From the NCBI RefSeq assembly GCF_007679045.1, contig NZ_VEFS01000001.1, forward strand, positions 181,520-245,519: a stretch of DNA of 64,000 nt, written 5' to 3'. The position numbers and the translations under genes were made by a program. The notes under the pieces are model-generated. The model was given only the letters and a program-made list of their open reading frames with translations. It was not told where the DNA came from and did no database searches. This DNA comes from Microbacterium sp. BH-3-3-3. GTDB taxonomy: Bacteria; Actinomycetota; Actinomycetes; Actinomycetales; Microbacteriaceae. This document shows positions 50,949 through 61,085 of this stretch, one piece after another; the stretch's first letter is position 1; each line of letters opens with the position of its first letter.

Positions 50949-53686
50949 CAGTCGCGTCCTGTCAGCTGCCAGGCGTCTTCGTTGCCCTCGTCGTCGTCGG
51001 CGTTCACGACGGGGAGACCCTCGAATTGCGCCTCGATCGGATCTTCACCGTATCGGTCGTCGTCGCTCGCCGCAGGGGCGGCCGGGGGCGCATCGTCGCC
51101 GCGCAGACGCGCCATGACGGCGGGCAACTGCTCGTTGGTCACCAGCACGTCGCGCGCCTTGGAGCCTTCGGAGGGCCCGACGATCTCGCGGGACTCGAGG
51201 AGGTCCATGAGTCGGCCGGCCTTGGCGAACCCCACGCGGAGCTTGCGCTGCAGCATCGAGGTCGACCCGAACTGCGTCGACACGACCAGCTCGGCGGCGG
51301 CGAGCAGCAACTCGAGGTCGTCGCCGATGTCGGCGTCGATCTCTTTCTTCTCGGCCGTCGCCTGCACGTCGGCACGGTACTCGGGACGGGCTTGCTGGGT
51401 GACGTGAGCGACGACCTTCTCGATCTCCTGCTCGCTCACCCAGGCGCCCTGCACGCGTACGGCCTTCGAGGCGCCCATCGGCAGGAAGAGTCCGTCGCCC
51501 TGACCGATCAGGCGGTCGGCGCCGGGCTGGTCGAGGATGACGCGCGAGTCGGTGACGCTGGTCACGGCGAACGCGAGGCGCGAGGGCACGTTCGCCTTGA
51601 TGAGACCGGTGACGACGTCGACCGAGGGGCGCTGCGTTGCCAGCACCAGGTGGATGCCGCTCGCGCGGGCCAGCTGGGTGATGCGGACGATCGAATCCTC
51701 GACGTCGCGCGGGGCGACCATCATGAGGTCGGCGAGCTCGTCGACGACCACCAGGAGGTAGGGGTACGGCTTGAGCACCCGCTCGCTGCCCGCCGGCAGC
51801 TTGATCTCGCCCGCCACGACCGCCTTGTTGAAGTCGTCGATGTGGCGGAAGCCGAACGAGGCGAGGTCGTCGTACCGCATGTCCATTTCTTTCACGACCC
51901 ACTGCAGCGCCTCGGCGGCCTTCTTGGGGTTCGTGATGATGGGGGTGATCAGGTGCGGCACACCCGCGTAGGACGTCAGCTCGACGCGCTTGGGGTCGAT
52001 GAGCACCATGCGCACGTCGGAGGGCTTCGCCCGCATGAGCAGGCTCGTGATCATCGAGTTCACGAAGCTCGACTTACCCGAACCCGTGGAACCGGCCACG
52101 AGGAGGTGGGGCATCTTCGCGAGGTTGGCCACGACGAATCCGCCGCCGACGTCTTTGCCCACGCCGATGGTCATCGGGTGCGTGGAGGTGGTCGCGGCGT
52201 CCGAGCGAAGGATGTCTCCGAGCGTGACGATCTCGCGGTCGGCGTTGGGGATCTCGACGCCGATCGCGCTCTTGCCCGGGATGGGCGCGAGGATGCGGAC
52301 CTCGTTCGAGGCGACGGCGTAGGCGATGTTGTTGGTCAGCGCGGTGATGCGCTCCACCTTCACGCCCGGGCCGACCTCGATCTCGTACTGCGTCACGGTC
52401 GGGCCACGTGAGAACCCGGTGACGCGGGCGTCGACCTTGAACTGCTCCATGACGCTCTCGATGGCCTTGACCACCGCGTCGTTCGCCGCCGACCGCGCCT
52501 TCGGCGGGGTACCGGCGGCGAGGGCCGTGACAGCAGGCAGGCGGTAGTTCGCCGACGGCGGCGCCCCCGCGGAGTCGCCCCCGAGACCCGAGATGCCCGG
52601 AAGCTCCTCATCGTGCGTCTCGAGCGGGGAATCGTCGTGGAGTCCGCGACCCGACACCGCGCCGGCCAGGGCGCTGGCGTCGAAGACCTCGGTGAGGGCG
52701 TCGGGCGTCGGCGGAACGGGCGGCGGGGTGGGAGCGTGCGCGCGCGCAGGAGCGGGCTCGGGTGCGACGACCGCCGACTCGAAACCGCCCACCGGCGTGC
52801 CGGGCGACAGCAGCTCGGTGAGGTCGTCGGAACCGAGGGAACCGTCGACGTCTTCTTCACGGCCCGACTTATTGCGCCGCCACCACGGCAGCGACTTCTC
52901 GCCGGATTCTTCGTCTTCGTCGGCGGGGAGCACCTTGGTGGTCGCGGTGTCGTCGCGTTCGACGCGCTCGGCCCCGAACATCCACGCGTAGAGGTCGCCC
53001 AGGCGACGCCCGATGCGGTTCGGCGGGGTCTTGGTGAGGATGAGCACGCTCAGCACGGCCAGCAGCGACAGGGCGATGTAGGCGCCGACATCGGTGAGGA
53101 CGAGCGCGAGGGGCTCTCCGACGATCCATCCGGCGATGCCGCCGGCGGGGCTCAGGACCGGCGGACCGCCGGCGCTCGGAGCGGGACGACCGCCTGCAAC
53201 GTGCAAGAACCCGGAGAGCACGACGACGAACAGCCCGAAGCCGATCCCGACGCGCCCGTTGTCGTGCACCGAGGCGGGGTGACGGAAGAGCCAGCCCGCC
53301 AGCAGTAGCAGGAGCACGGGCAGGAAGAACGCCACCCGCCCGAAGAGCATGCCGAAGCTGTATGCGCTGATGAGGGTCGCGGCATCCGTTCCGATGAAGA
53401 ACCACTCGACCACGGCGCCGAGGACGGCGAGGACCACCAGGAAGAAGGGGAAGCCGTCGCGGCGCTGGTCGCGCTCGAGGTTCTCGGGGCCGAACGCACG
53501 GAACATGCCGCCCACACCGTGGGCCACCGCCATCCACGCGCGCACCACCACGGCGGGCTTCTCGGGCTCGTCGACGTACCGCTTCGGCGCCGGGGCCGAG
53601 CGCTTCGGCGCGGGCGCCGCGGCCTTGGCGCGTGGCGACCCCTTCGCAGGGGCGCGACCGCCGGACGGTGAAGAGGTACGAGCCAT
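50948..53686 (-). CDS. ftsK: DNA translocase FtsK
   Basis: 912 aa. Basic Pro/Ala/Lys N-terminus, about four membrane segments (~residues 70-230), an acidic/Pro-rich linker, then the motor: Walker [17 protein letters not shown] (~residue 560), Walker [15 protein letters not shown] (~660), and the C-terminal gamma winged helix ([23 protein letters not shown]). Pumps terminus DNA through the septum. Its promoter (TACCGT, 6 nt, ATG) is RecA-NDp-like and leaderless-type. Head of ftsK-pgsA-cinA. Confidence 0.96.
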   Translation of the reverse strand: MARTSSPSGGRAPAKGSPRAKAAAPAPKRSAPAPKRYVDEPEKPAVVVRAWMAVAHGVGGMFRAFGPENLERDQRRDGFPFFLVVLAVLGAVVEWFFIGTDAATLISAYSFGMLFGRVAFFLPVLLLLLAGWLFRHPASVHDNGRVGIGFGLFVVVLSGFLHVAGGRPAPSAGGPPVLSPAGGIAGWIVGEPLALVLTDVGAYIALSLLAVLSVLILTKTPPNRIGRRLGDLYAWMFGAERVERDDTATTKVLPADEDEESGEKSLPWWRRNKSGREEDVDGSLGSDDLTELLSPGTPVGGFESAVVAPEPAPARAHAPTPPPVPPTPDALTEVFDASALAGAVSGRGLHDDSPLETHDEELPGISGLGGDSAGAPPSANYRLPAVTALAAGTPPKARSAANDAVVKAIESVMEQFKVDARVTGFSRGPTVTQYEIEVGPGVKVERITALTNNIAYAVASNEVRILAPIPGKSAIGVEIPNADREIVTLGDILRSDAATTSTHPMTIGVGKDVGGGFVVANLAKMPHLLVAGSTGSGKSSFVNSMITSLLMRAKPSDVRMVLIDPKRVELTSYAGVPHLITPIITNPKKAAEALQWVVKEMDMRYDDLASFGFRHIDDFNKAVVAGEIKLPAGSERVLKPYPYLLVVVDELADLMMVAPRDVEDSIVRITQLARASGIHLVLATQRPSVDVVTGLIKANVPSRLAFAVTSVTDSRVILDQPGADRLIGQGDGLFLPMGASKAVRVQGAWVSEQEIEKVVAHVTQQARPEYRADVQATAEKKEIDADIGDDLELLLAAAELVVSTQFGSTSMLQRKLRVGFAKAGRLMDLLESREIVGPSEGSKARDVLVTNEQLPAVMARLRGDDAPPAAPAASDDDRYGEDPIEAQFEGLPVVNADDDEGNEDAWQLTGRD

Positions 53687-53692
53687 TCCTCC

Positions 53693-53715
53693 ACGGTAGG
53701 CCGGACCTCCGACAT
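53693..53715 (-). promoter_or_regulatory. ftsK promoter of RecA-NDp/PafBC type
   Basis: Reading toward ftsK: ATGTCGGAG, 8 nt, TACCGT, then GGAGGA and ATG. The motif is nearly identical to that of recA. Start-site distance predicts a leaderless mRNA. Confidence 0.65.
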
Positions 53716-53736
53716 TCGCTCGTACCGACGCGGGGT

Positions 53737-54228
53737 TCAGCGCAGGCGCTTGGCCATGACGTCGCGACCGATCCCCCGGCGCACCACGGCGAATCCCTCC
53801 GATCTGTACAGCGAGACGGCGTAGTTGTCGCGCTCGACGCTGAGGCTGATGCGGGCGAAGCCCTGGCTGCGGGCATGGTCGTCGAGACGTTGGAGCAGCG
53901 CTCTGCCCGCCCCGTGCGCGCGCCAGAGCGGACGCACGCCGATGATGAGCTCCGGAACCCCCGTGCCGATCCACCCGAAGCCGGGCTCGTCGCGCGGGAA
54001 CATGCGGTACCAGGCGGCCCCGACCGGCTCGCCGCTCGGCGACTCCGCGACGAAGCCCGCGTCACCCGGACGCATCCACCCCGCGACGTAGCGCCGGTGG
54101 TCGGAGCTGCTCAGCACCTCGTGCCGGGGCCGGACGGCGCCCGCGCGCCAGGTGGCGGCCTCGACCGTCATGTCGGCGAGGAAGGCGCCGTCGGAGGCGA
54201 TCGCCGCGCGGATCGGGAGACCGGGCAT
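53737..54228 (-). CDS. GNAT-family acetyltransferase
   Basis: 163 aa. Shows the GNAT layout [15 protein letters not shown] at the N-terminus, beta4/loop [25 protein letters not shown] (CoA-binding, with a weakened R/Q-x-x-G-x-G as RAHGAG) and [23 protein letters not shown] at the end. Substrate unknown. TATCAT (54235-54240), 6 nt, ATG gives a leaderless-type start. Confidence 0.83.
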   Translation of the reverse strand: MPGLPIRAAIASDGAFLADMTVEAATWRAGAVRPRHEVLSSSDHRRYVAGWMRPGDAGFVAESPSGEPVGAAWYRMFPRDEPGFGWIGTGVPELIIGVRPLWRAHGAGRALLQRLDDHARSQGFARISLSVERDNYAVSLYRSEGFAVVRRGIGRDVMAKRLR

Positions 54229-54274
54229 GCCCGCATGATAGCGAGCGTCGACGCCGAGCGGGGGCCGGGAACGA

Positions 54275-54306
54275 CGAAGCGCCGCGGGCGGACCCGCGGC
54301 GCTTCG
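54275..54306 (-). terminator. Terminator hairpin after rnj
   Basis: CGAAGCGCCGCGGG and CCCGCGGCGCTTCG pair perfectly over 14 bp around a CGGA tetraloop, 17 nt past the RNase J stop. No U run, as is usual here. Confidence 0.85.
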
Positions 54307-54323
54307 TGAGGCGATGTCGGCGC

Positions 54324-56000
54324 TCAGGCCTCGATGACCATCGGAACGATCATGGGCCGGCGACGCAGCGACTGGTTGACCCAGCGGCCGATCACGCGGC
54401 GCACGACCTGCGAGAGCGCGTGGTTGTCGCGGACGCCCGACGTGGCGGCCTCGGCGAGGGCCGCGGCGATCTTCGGCTTGACGCTGTCGAAGACCTTGTC
54501 GTCCTCGGCGACGCCGCGCGCGTGGATGTCGGGGCCGGACACGATCTTGCCGGTCGCCGAATCGACGACGACGATGACCGAGATGAAGCCCTCTTCGCCG
54601 AGGATGCGGCGGTCTTTGAGATCGGCATCCGTGATCTCGCCCACCGACGAACCGTCGACGTACACGAAGCCGATGTCGACCTGCCCGACGACCTTGGCGA
54701 CGCCGTCGCGCAGGTCGACGACGGTGCCGTTCTCGCCGAGGATCGTGTTCTCCTCCGGAATACCGGTCTCGCGCGCCAGCTTCGCGTTCGCCATGAGGTG
54801 GCGGTACTCGCCGTGCACCGGCAGCACGTTCTTGGGCTTGAGGATGTTGTAGCAGTACAGCAGCTCGCCGGCGGCGGCGTGCCCCGAGACGTGCACCTTG
54901 GCGTTGCCCTTGTGCACCACCGTGGCGCCCAGCTTGGTCAGCCCGTCGATCACGCGGTAGATCGCGTTCTCGTTTCCGGGGATCTGGCTGGATGCCAGGA
55001 TGATCGTGTCGCCCTCGCCCGGTTCGATCGCGTGGTCGAGGTTGGCCATGCGGCTGAGCACGGCCATCGGCTCGCCCTGCGAACCGGTCGACATGTAGAC
55101 GATCTTGTCGTCGGGCAGGTCGCGCGCCTTCTTGTAGTCGATGAGCACGCCGTCGGGCACGTTGAGGTAGCCGAGGTCGGCGGCGATGCCCATGTTGCGC
55201 ACCATGCTGCGGCCGAGGAGCGCGACGCGGCGGCCGTTCGCGTGAGCGGCGTCGAGCACCTGCTGCACGCGGTGCACGTGGCTCGAGAAGCTCGCCACCA
55301 CCACGCGGCGCGGTGCCTTGGCGATCACCTGGTCGAGCACCGGGCCGATGCCCCGCTCGGTGGGGGTGAAGCCGGGCACGTCGGCGTTGGTGGAGTCGAC
55401 CAGGAACAGGTCGACGCCCTCTTCGCCGAGGCGCGCGAAGGCGCGGAGGTCGGTGATGCGGCCGTCGAGCGGAAGCTGGTCCATCTTGAAGTCGCCGGTG
55501 GCGAGCACGAGGCCCGCGGGCGTGCGGATCGCGACGGCGAGGGCGTCGGGGATGGAGTGGTTGACGGCGATGAACTCGAGGTCGAAGGGCCCGACCTTCT
55601 CGTGCTGTCCCTCTTTGACCGTCAGCGTGTAGGGACGGATGCGGTGCTCTTTGAGCTTCGCCTCGATGAGGGCGAGCGTGAGGCCCGAGCCGATGAGGGG
55701 GATGTCGCCCTTGAGCTTGAGCAGGTAGGGCACGGCGCCGATGTGATCTTCGTGGCCGTGGGTGAGCACGACGCCGACGATGTCGTCGAGGCGGTGCTTG
55801 ATCGGCTCGAAGTCGGGCAGGATCAGGTCGACGCCGGGCTGGTGCTCCTCGGGGAACAGCACGCCGCAGTCGACGACGAGGAGCTTGCCCTCGTACTCGA
55901 ACACGGTCATGTTGCGACCGACTTCGCCGAGGCCGCCGAGCGGGATGACGCGGAGGGTGCCGGCGGCGAGCGCGGGCGGGTCGAACGGGGTAGTGGGCAT
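54324..56000 (-). CDS. rnj: Ribonuclease J
   Basis: 558 aa; metallo-beta-lactamase/beta-CASP nuclease with 5'-3' exo and endo activity in mRNA and rRNA processing. The zinc motif HGHEDHIGAV (~residue 78), GDFKMDQ, the beta-CASP SSHVHRVQQ and STGSQGEP, and VHVSGHAAAGELLYCYNILKP near residue 375 are intact. GAGGAGG precedes the ATG. Directly follows dapA (76 nt), the standard actinobacterial pair. Confidence 0.95.
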   Translation of the reverse strand: MPTTPFDPPALAAGTLRVIPLGGLGEVGRNMTVFEYEGKLLVVDCGVLFPEEHQPGVDLILPDFEPIKHRLDDIVGVVLTHGHEDHIGAVPYLLKLKGDIPLIGSGLTLALIEAKLKEHRIRPYTLTVKEGQHEKVGPFDLEFIAVNHSIPDALAVAIRTPAGLVLATGDFKMDQLPLDGRITDLRAFARLGEEGVDLFLVDSTNADVPGFTPTERGIGPVLDQVIAKAPRRVVVASFSSHVHRVQQVLDAAHANGRRVALLGRSMVRNMGIAADLGYLNVPDGVLIDYKKARDLPDDKIVYMSTGSQGEPMAVLSRMANLDHAIEPGEGDTIILASSQIPGNENAIYRVIDGLTKLGATVVHKGNAKVHVSGHAAAGELLYCYNILKPKNVLPVHGEYRHLMANAKLARETGIPEENTILGENGTVVDLRDGVAKVVGQVDIGFVYVDGSSVGEITDADLKDRRILGEEGFISVIVVVDSATGKIVSGPDIHARGVAEDDKVFDSVKPKIAAALAEAATSGVRDNHALSQVVRRVIGRWVNQSLRRRPMIVPMVIEA

Positions 56001-56076
56001 ATGAGCCTCCTCGGATGCCGCCTCGCGGCATCCCTTCGTGTGGCGTCCCAGGCCGCGGTTCGGCGGACGCCGATGC

Positions 56077-57054
56077 TTATCTCGTGGTGCCGTGCACCTT
56101 CGGCAGGGCACCGCCGGCGGCCGCGTTGCGGTCGGGGCGGAAGTTGGAGAAGTCGGCGCCGGCCACGTTCTTCACGAGGGCCAGCTCGTCTTCGATGACA
56201 GCGGCTTCCCATTCCTCCGGCCCGACGAGGGGCAGGCGGACGCGGGGGCTGCCGATGCGGCCGAGGCCGTGCAGGATGTACTTCGCAGCGACGGTGCCGG
56301 GCACGTGGGTCATGACGGCGCGCACGAGCGGCTCGAGACCCTTGTGCGCGGCGGTGGCCGAGGCGAGGTCGCCGGCGTTCACGGCGTCGACGATGGTGCG
56401 GTAGGGCGCGGCGGCGATGTTGGCGGTCACCCCGATGAGGCCGGAGGCCCCGATCGACAGGTGCGGCAGCACGTTGGCGTCGTCGCCGGAGAAGTACATG
56501 AGGTCGGTCTGGTTGAGCACGCGGCTGACCTCGCTGAAGTCGCCCTTGGCGTCTTTGATCGCGAGGATGTTGGGGTGCTTGGCCAGGCGCAGGATCGTCT
56601 CGTACTTGATGGGCACACCGGTGCGGCCGGGGATGTCGTAGAGGATGACCGGCAGGTCGGTCGCGTCGGCGACCAGGCGGAAGTGCGTCAGGATGCCGGC
56701 CTGCGTGGGCTTGTTGTAGTACGGCGTGACGATCATGATGCCGTCGGCGCCGGCCTTCTCGCTGGCCTTGTAGAGCTCGATGGCGTGCGCGGTCTCGTTG
56801 GAGCCACCGCCGGTGATGATCTTCGCGCGACCGGCCGACACGCTCTTGCCGACCTCGACGAGACGCAGCTTCTCGGGGTCGGTGAGGGTGGAGGTCTCGC
56901 CCGTCGTGCCCGTGACGACGATGCCGTCGGCCCCGGCGGTGATGACGTCGTCGATGTGCTTCTCGGTGGCGGGCCAATCGACTTCGCCGTCGGCGGTCAT
57001 CGGGGTGATGAGCGCGACGAGCACTTGACCGAAGGGATTGCCGGAGTGCGTCAT
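56077..57054 (-). CDS. dapA: 4-hydroxy-tetrahydrodipicolinate synthase
   Basis: 325 aa; condenses pyruvate and aspartate semialdehyde. Motifs: GTTGETSTLT (~residue 49), YYNKPTQAG with the catalytic Tyr (~112), YDIPGRTGVPI and the Schiff-base Lys in ILAIKDAKGD (~166). The C-terminal ~25 residues are variable. TACCCT (57061-57066), 6 nt, ATG. Heads the dapA-rnj unit. Confidence 0.96.
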   Translation of the reverse strand: MTHSGNPFGQVLVALITPMTADGEVDWPATEKHIDDVITAGADGIVVTGTTGETSTLTDPEKLRLVEVGKSVSAGRAKIITGGGSNETAHAIELYKASEKAGADGIMIVTPYYNKPTQAGILTHFRLVADATDLPVILYDIPGRTGVPIKYETILRLAKHPNILAIKDAKGDFSEVSRVLNQTDLMYFSGDDANVLPHLSIGASGLIGVTANIAAAPYRTIVDAVNAGDLASATAAHKGLEPLVRAVMTHVPGTVAAKYILHGLGRIGSPRVRLPLVGPEEWEAAVIEDELALVKNVAGADFSNFRPDRNAAAGGALPKVHGTTR

Positions 57055-57149
57055 GCTCCCAGGGTATCGGTTCGCGAAGGTCCGCCCTCGGCGTCGTCCA
57101 CAGCGTCGGTGAACAATCCGTGACGCGGGCCGCGTCCTAGGGTGGCGTC

Positions 57150-57686
57150 ATGGCCTGGACCACCCGCGCGTCGCGCACCGTCTACGAGAACCGCTGGATC
57201 CACGTGCGCGAAGACGAGGTGACCGGCCCGCACGGCGACGGCATCTACGGCGTGGTGCGGATGCAGCATCCGGCGGTCTTCGTCGTGGCCCTCGACGAGG
57301 AGGATCGCGTCTGCCTCGTCGAGCTCGAGCGGTACACGACGGGGCGCTCGCTCGAGGTCCCCGCGGGCGGTTCCGACGGTGAGGACCCGCTGGTGGCCGC
57401 GAAGCGCGAGCTGCTCGAAGAGACCGGGGTCACGGCATCCGAATGGATTTCCCTCGGCCGGATGAACGCCCTCAACGGCATCGCCGACGCCCCCGAGCAC
57501 GTCTTCCTCGCGAGAGGACTGAAGACGATGGATGCCACGCAGTCGCAGTCCGAGGAGGGCATCGACGCGGTCCGCTGGGTGCCGTTCGCCGAGGCGCTCG
57601 CCCTCGTGGCCGACGGCACGATCGCCGACGGCGAGACGATCGGCGCGCTCGCCCTGGCCGGAATCCGGCTCGGCCGCTTCCGCTGA
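57150..57686 (+). CDS. Nudix hydrolase, ADP-ribose pyrophosphatase-like
   Basis: 178 aa. The Nudix helix AAKRELLEETGVTA (~residues 83-96) with upstream PAGGSDGEDP is clear, although the loop between the Gly and the first Glu is one residue shorter than the canonical box. RYTTGRSLEVPAGG resembles ADP-ribose pyrophosphatases. Substrate uncertain. TAGGGT, 6 nt, ATG gives a leaderless-type start. Confidence 0.86.
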   Translation: MAWTTRASRTVYENRWIHVREDEVTGPHGDGIYGVVRMQHPAVFVVALDEEDRVCLVELERYTTGRSLEVPAGGSDGEDPLVAAKRELLEETGVTASEWISLGRMNALNGIADAPEHVFLARGLKTMDATQSQSEEGIDAVRWVPFAEALALVADGTIADGETIGALALAGIRLGRFR

Positions 57687-57720
57687 GCCGCTCCGGGCCG
57701 GGCTCGACGCGACGGCCGCG

Positions 57721-58476
57721 TCAGCGCCCGCGCGACGCCGCGGCGACCACCACCGCGTCGGGCAGCAGTCGCGATGCGGCGACGAGCACCTTGTAACGCC
57801 ACGACGGGACCGAGACCGACCGACCGTGGGCCGCGTCGCGCAGCCCCTCGCGCACGACGGTGGCGGCGTCGAGCCACATGCCGTTCGGCACGCCCTCCTG
57901 CCCCGGCGGCAGCCCGAGGCGGGCGTGGAAGTCGGTGTGGACGAACCCGGGGCACACCGCGGTGACGGTGACACCGCGCGGCGCGTAGACGACGTTCGCC
58001 CACCTGCTGAACGAGATGAGCCAGCTCTTGACCGCACCGTAGGTGCCGCGCGGCACGAACCCGGCCACTGACGCGACGTTGACGACGCGCCCGCTCCCCC
58101 GCTCGAGCATCGCGGGCAGGGCGGCGTGCATGAGCCTCATCGCCGCCTCGACGTGCAGACGCAGGTGCTGCACCTCGTCGTCGACGGGGTTCTTCTCGAA
58201 GGCCAGGTCGAGGCCGAAGCCCGCGTTGTTGACGAGCACGTCGATCCCTCCGGCCGCCAGGCGCTGCTCGACGGTCGCGAGCGCGTCGGCGTCGAGCAGG
58301 TCGGCGGCGAGCACCTCGACGTCGACGCCGTGCGCCGCCCGGATCCCCGCGGCGACCTCGTCGAGCGCGACGCGATCGCGCGCCACGAGCACGAGCCCCG
58401 CTCCCCGCGCGGCGAGTTGGCGGGCGAACTCGGCGCCGAGGCCCGAGCTCGCTCCCGTGATGAGCGCGGTGGCCAT
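57721..58476 (-). CDS. Short-chain dehydrogenase/reductase
   Basis: 251 aa. NAD(P)-binding ATALITGASSGLGAEFARQLAARG at the N-terminus, NNAGFG (~residue 88), catalytic Ser in VVNVASVAGF and YGAVKSWLISFS with the Tyr-x3-Lys (~residue 150). Substrate unknown. A C-terminal hydrophobic extension of ~20 residues is unusual. 1 nt after folA. Confidence 0.9.
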   Translation of the reverse strand: MATALITGASSGLGAEFARQLAARGAGLVLVARDRVALDEVAAGIRAAHGVDVEVLAADLLDADALATVEQRLAAGGIDVLVNNAGFGLDLAFEKNPVDDEVQHLRLHVEAAMRLMHAALPAMLERGSGRVVNVASVAGFVPRGTYGAVKSWLISFSRWANVVYAPRGVTVTAVCPGFVHTDFHARLGLPPGQEGVPNGMWLDAATVVREGLRDAAHGRSVSVPSWRYKVLVAASRLLPDAVVVAAASRGR

Positions 58477-58477
58477 G

Positions 58478-58978
58478 TCACTCCCCCGGTCGGCGGTACG
58501 TCTCGAAGCGATACCGGATGCCGCTGCGCGAGGTGTGCCAGCCCTCTTCGGGGTCGGCCGCGACCCGGCTCCACCCCTCGGTCGAGGGGGCGCGCGTGTC
58601 GCCGTCGACGGCGAGGTCGAGGCGGGTGACCTCGAGCAGGTCGGCGCGACCGATCGCGGCGGCGTAGAGCATACCTCCGCCGATCACCCAGACCTCATCG
58701 CCCGTGGTGAGGGCGAGGGCCTCGTCGAGCGACCCGGCGCGTTCGGCGCCCTCTTCCGCCCACTCCGCGGAGCGCGTCACCACGATGTTGCGCCGACCGG
58801 GCAGGGGGCGGAATCGCGGCGGGAGCGACTCCCAGGTGCGACGCCCCATGACGACCTCGGCCGATCCGGTGACCTCGCGGAAGTGGGCCATGTCTTCGGG
58901 CACGTGCCACGGCATCGCGCCGTCTGCACCGATCACGCCGTCGTGGGCTTCCGCCCAGACGAGGCCGACGGTGGTCAT
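58478..58978 (-). CDS. folA: Dihydrofolate reductase
   Basis: 166 aa. [34 protein letters not shown] (substrate/NADPH site), [12 protein letters not shown] and [14 protein letters not shown] are diagnostic. Regenerates tetrahydrofolate used by ThyA, encoded just upstream; the ATG overlaps thyA (ATGA). Confidence 0.96.
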   Translation of the reverse strand: MTTVGLVWAEAHDGVIGADGAMPWHVPEDMAHFREVTGSAEVVMGRRTWESLPPRFRPLPGRRNIVVTRSAEWAEEGAERAGSLDEALALTTGDEVWVIGGGMLYAAAIGRADLLEVTRLDLAVDGDTRAPSTEGWSRVAADPEEGWHTSRSGIRYRFETYRRPGE

Positions 58979-59784
58979 ACCGCGACGGCTCCGCGAATCG
59001 CCGGGTGGTGCTGGTAGTCCTCGACGACGATGTCGTCGTAGGTGTAGTCGAAGATCGACGCGGGCGTGCGGGCGAAGCGCAGCGTCGGGTACGGGTAGGG
59101 GTCGCGCGTGAGCTGCTCGGCGACCTGCTCGCGGTGGTTGTCGTAGACGTGGCAGTCGCCGCCGGTCCAGACGAACTCGCCGGGCTCGAGCCCGGTCTGC
59201 TGCGCCACCATGAGGGTCAGCAGGGCGTACGAGGCGATGTTGAACGGCACGCCGAGGAACATGTCGGCGCTGCGCTGGTAGAGCTGGCACGACAGCTTGC
59301 CGTCGGCGACGTAGAACTGGAACAGCGCGTGGCAGGGTGCCAGCGCCATGTCGGGGATGTCGGCCGGGTTCCACGCCGACACGATGAGCCGACGCGAGTC
59401 GGGATCGCGACGGATCTGCTCGACGACCTGCGAGATCTGGTCGATCGTGCCGCCGTCGGAGGTGGGCCACGAGCGCCACTGCACGCCGTATACGGGGCCG
59501 AGTTCGCCGTCGGCATCCGCCCACTCGTCCCAGATGGTGACGCCGTTGTCCTTCAGCCACGACACGTTCGACTCACCGCGCAGGAACCACAGCAGTTCGT
59601 AGACGATCGACTTCAGGTGCACGCGCTTGGTGGTGATGAGGGGGAACCCCTCGGCGAGATCGAAGCGGATCTGTCGACCGAACACGCTCGTCGTGCCGGT
59701 TCCGGTGCGATCGGACTTGTGCACGCCGGTGGCGAGCACGTCGCGGAGCAGGTCTTCGTAGGGCGTCGGGATCTCGGCGGTCAC
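58975..59784 (-). CDS. thyA: Thymidylate synthase
   Basis: 269 aa; dUMP to dTMP with methylene-tetrahydrofolate. [11 protein letters not shown] (~residue 23), catalytic Cys in [12 protein letters not shown] (~152), [19 protein letters not shown] and [10 protein letters not shown] are intact. The GTG at 59784 follows TATCGT by 7 nt; another in-frame GTG lies at 59793. Coupled to folA. Confidence 0.95.
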   Translation of the reverse strand: MTAEIPTPYEDLLRDVLATGVHKSDRTGTGTTSVFGRQIRFDLAEGFPLITTKRVHLKSIVYELLWFLRGESNVSWLKDNGVTIWDEWADADGELGPVYGVQWRSWPTSDGGTIDQISQVVEQIRRDPDSRRLIVSAWNPADIPDMALAPCHALFQFYVADGKLSCQLYQRSADMFLGVPFNIASYALLTLMVAQQTGLEPGEFVWTGGDCHVYDNHREQVAEQLTRDPYPYPTLRFARTPASIFDYTYDDIVVEDYQHHPAIRGAVAV

Positions 59785-59972
59785 GGCCCTCACGATACCC
59801 GGGCGGAGCGTGAAGACGGGGCCCACGGCTCGATCCGTGGAGAGTGCGCCGCGGGTCGCCGCTGGGGAGGACGGGCGCGGCTGCGGCCCTCGGCCGAGAG
59901 GACGCCGAGCAACGCCGTCATGGAGGGACTCATCGGCCCCTCCCCCGCCGACGCGCATTAGCGTTGTCGCTC

Positions 59973-60410
59973 GTGGAACCGATCGTCGCCCTCCTCCTGC
60001 TCGTCGCGCTCGTCGCCGTGACGACGGTCGTCGGTCTGGTCGTGCGCCGTCGTCAGGGCCGCGCCCGCGCCGTCGACTCCGTCGAGATCGTCGACCCGCA
60101 GCGACTGGGCGTCGACGCGCTCGGGGGCGAGGCCACCCTGCTGCAGTTCAGCACCGAGATGTGCTCGCGCTGCCCCGGGGTGCACCGGATACTGTCCGAC
60201 GTCGCCGGCACCCGCGATGGCGTCCGCCACCTCGACGTCGACCTCACCCATCGGCCCGACATCGCCCAGCACTTCCGCGTGCTGCAGACGCCCACGACCC
60301 TCGTGCTCGACCGCCGCGGAATCGTGCGCACGCGCTTCGGCGGCGTTCCCGCCCGCGACGTCGTCGAACGCGAACTCGACACCCTGCAGAAGGAGTCCAC
60401 CCGTGCCTGA
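59973..60410 (+). CDS. Membrane-anchored thioredoxin-like protein
   Basis: 145 aa. An N-terminal transmembrane segment (residues ~4-24) is followed by a thioredoxin fold with active site [12 protein letters not shown] (C-x2-C, ~residues 62-67) and the cis-Pro region [12 protein letters not shown]. Orientation is uncertain. The gene overlaps the DUF4395 gene by 8 nt. GTG start follows TAGCGT by 8 nt, giving a near-leaderless mRNA. Confidence 0.82.
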   Translation: MEPIVALLLLVALVAVTTVVGLVVRRRQGRARAVDSVEIVDPQRLGVDALGGEATLLQFSTEMCSRCPGVHRILSDVAGTRDGVRHLDVDLTHRPDIAQHFRVLQTPTTLVLDRRGIVRTRFGGVPARDVVERELDTLQKESTRA

Positions 60411-60975
60411 CGTGTCGCGCATCGACGCCCGCGGCCCCCGCTTCGCGGCATCCATCACCGCCGTCCTCCTACTCGTGGCCACCGCCCTCGCCCTCCTCGG
60501 AGTCTCGACCCAGCGCGGCGCCATCGGGTGGTTCGCCTACCAGCCACTCGCGCAGGAGCGATTCGCGCCCGAGAGCTGGATCGTGCAGCAGGTCTCTCCG
60601 CTCGACCGCGCCGCCGACCCCGGCTTCCTGCTCATGCTCGTGATCGCCGCGCTGTTCGTGTGGGGCGTCGCCTCTCCCCGCACCGCGCCGTGGGGCGTGC
60701 TGTACCGCCGCGTGGTGCAGCCCCGGCTGGCCCCTCCCACCGAGTTCGAAGACCCGCGCCCGCCGCGCTTCGCCCAGGGCGTCGGCCTGTTCGTCACCGC
60801 GGTGGGACTGCTTTTGCACCTCGCCGGGGTCCCCTGGGCGCTGCCGATCGCCACGGCGATGGCCTTCGCCGCAGCGTTCCTGAACGCGGTGTTCGGATTG
60901 TGCCTCGGATGCCAGTTGTACCTCGTGCTGCAGCGAGCGGGCCTCGTCGGTCGGCGCGGTCCGGCCGCCGCCTGA
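60403..60975 (+). CDS. DUF4395 membrane protein
   Basis: 190 aa, about four transmembrane segments, with DUF4395 hallmarks DPRPPRFAQGVGLF and AAAFLNAVFGLCLGCQLYL (two Cys near the end). Paired with a thioredoxin-like protein in many actinobacteria, suggesting a shared membrane redox function (inference). AAGGAG lies 8 nt before the GTG start. Confidence 0.82.
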   Translation: MPDVSRIDARGPRFAASITAVLLLVATALALLGVSTQRGAIGWFAYQPLAQERFAPESWIVQQVSPLDRAADPGFLLMLVIAALFVWGVASPRTAPWGVLYRRVVQPRLAPPTEFEDPRPPRFAQGVGLFVTAVGLLLHLAGVPWALPIATAMAFAAAFLNAVFGLCLGCQLYLVLQRAGLVGRRGPAAA

Positions 60976-61012
60976 CCGGCGAGCTTACGAAGGGGCTGTC
61001 AAGTCCCGCCGG

Positions 61013-61035
61013 GTGTCGGATGCCCTCGTTAGGCT
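61013..61035 (+). promoter_or_regulatory. osmC promoter matching the RecA-NDp/PafBC pattern
   Basis: GTGTCGGAT, 8 nt, TAGGCT, then about 44 nt of leader including GGAGG before the ATG. Weaker than recA and ftsK in the last positions of the first box. Confidence 0.45.
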
Positions 61036-61085
61036 GGCCGCGTCGCGGTCGCCCCTGACCGTCGCGGACACTATCGGAGGTTCCC

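Noticed and set aside
54229..56031. A 764-codon frame fusing the GNAT gene to upstream sequence.
   Set aside because: The upstream part is an out-of-frame shadow of RNase J, and a terminator hairpin separates them.
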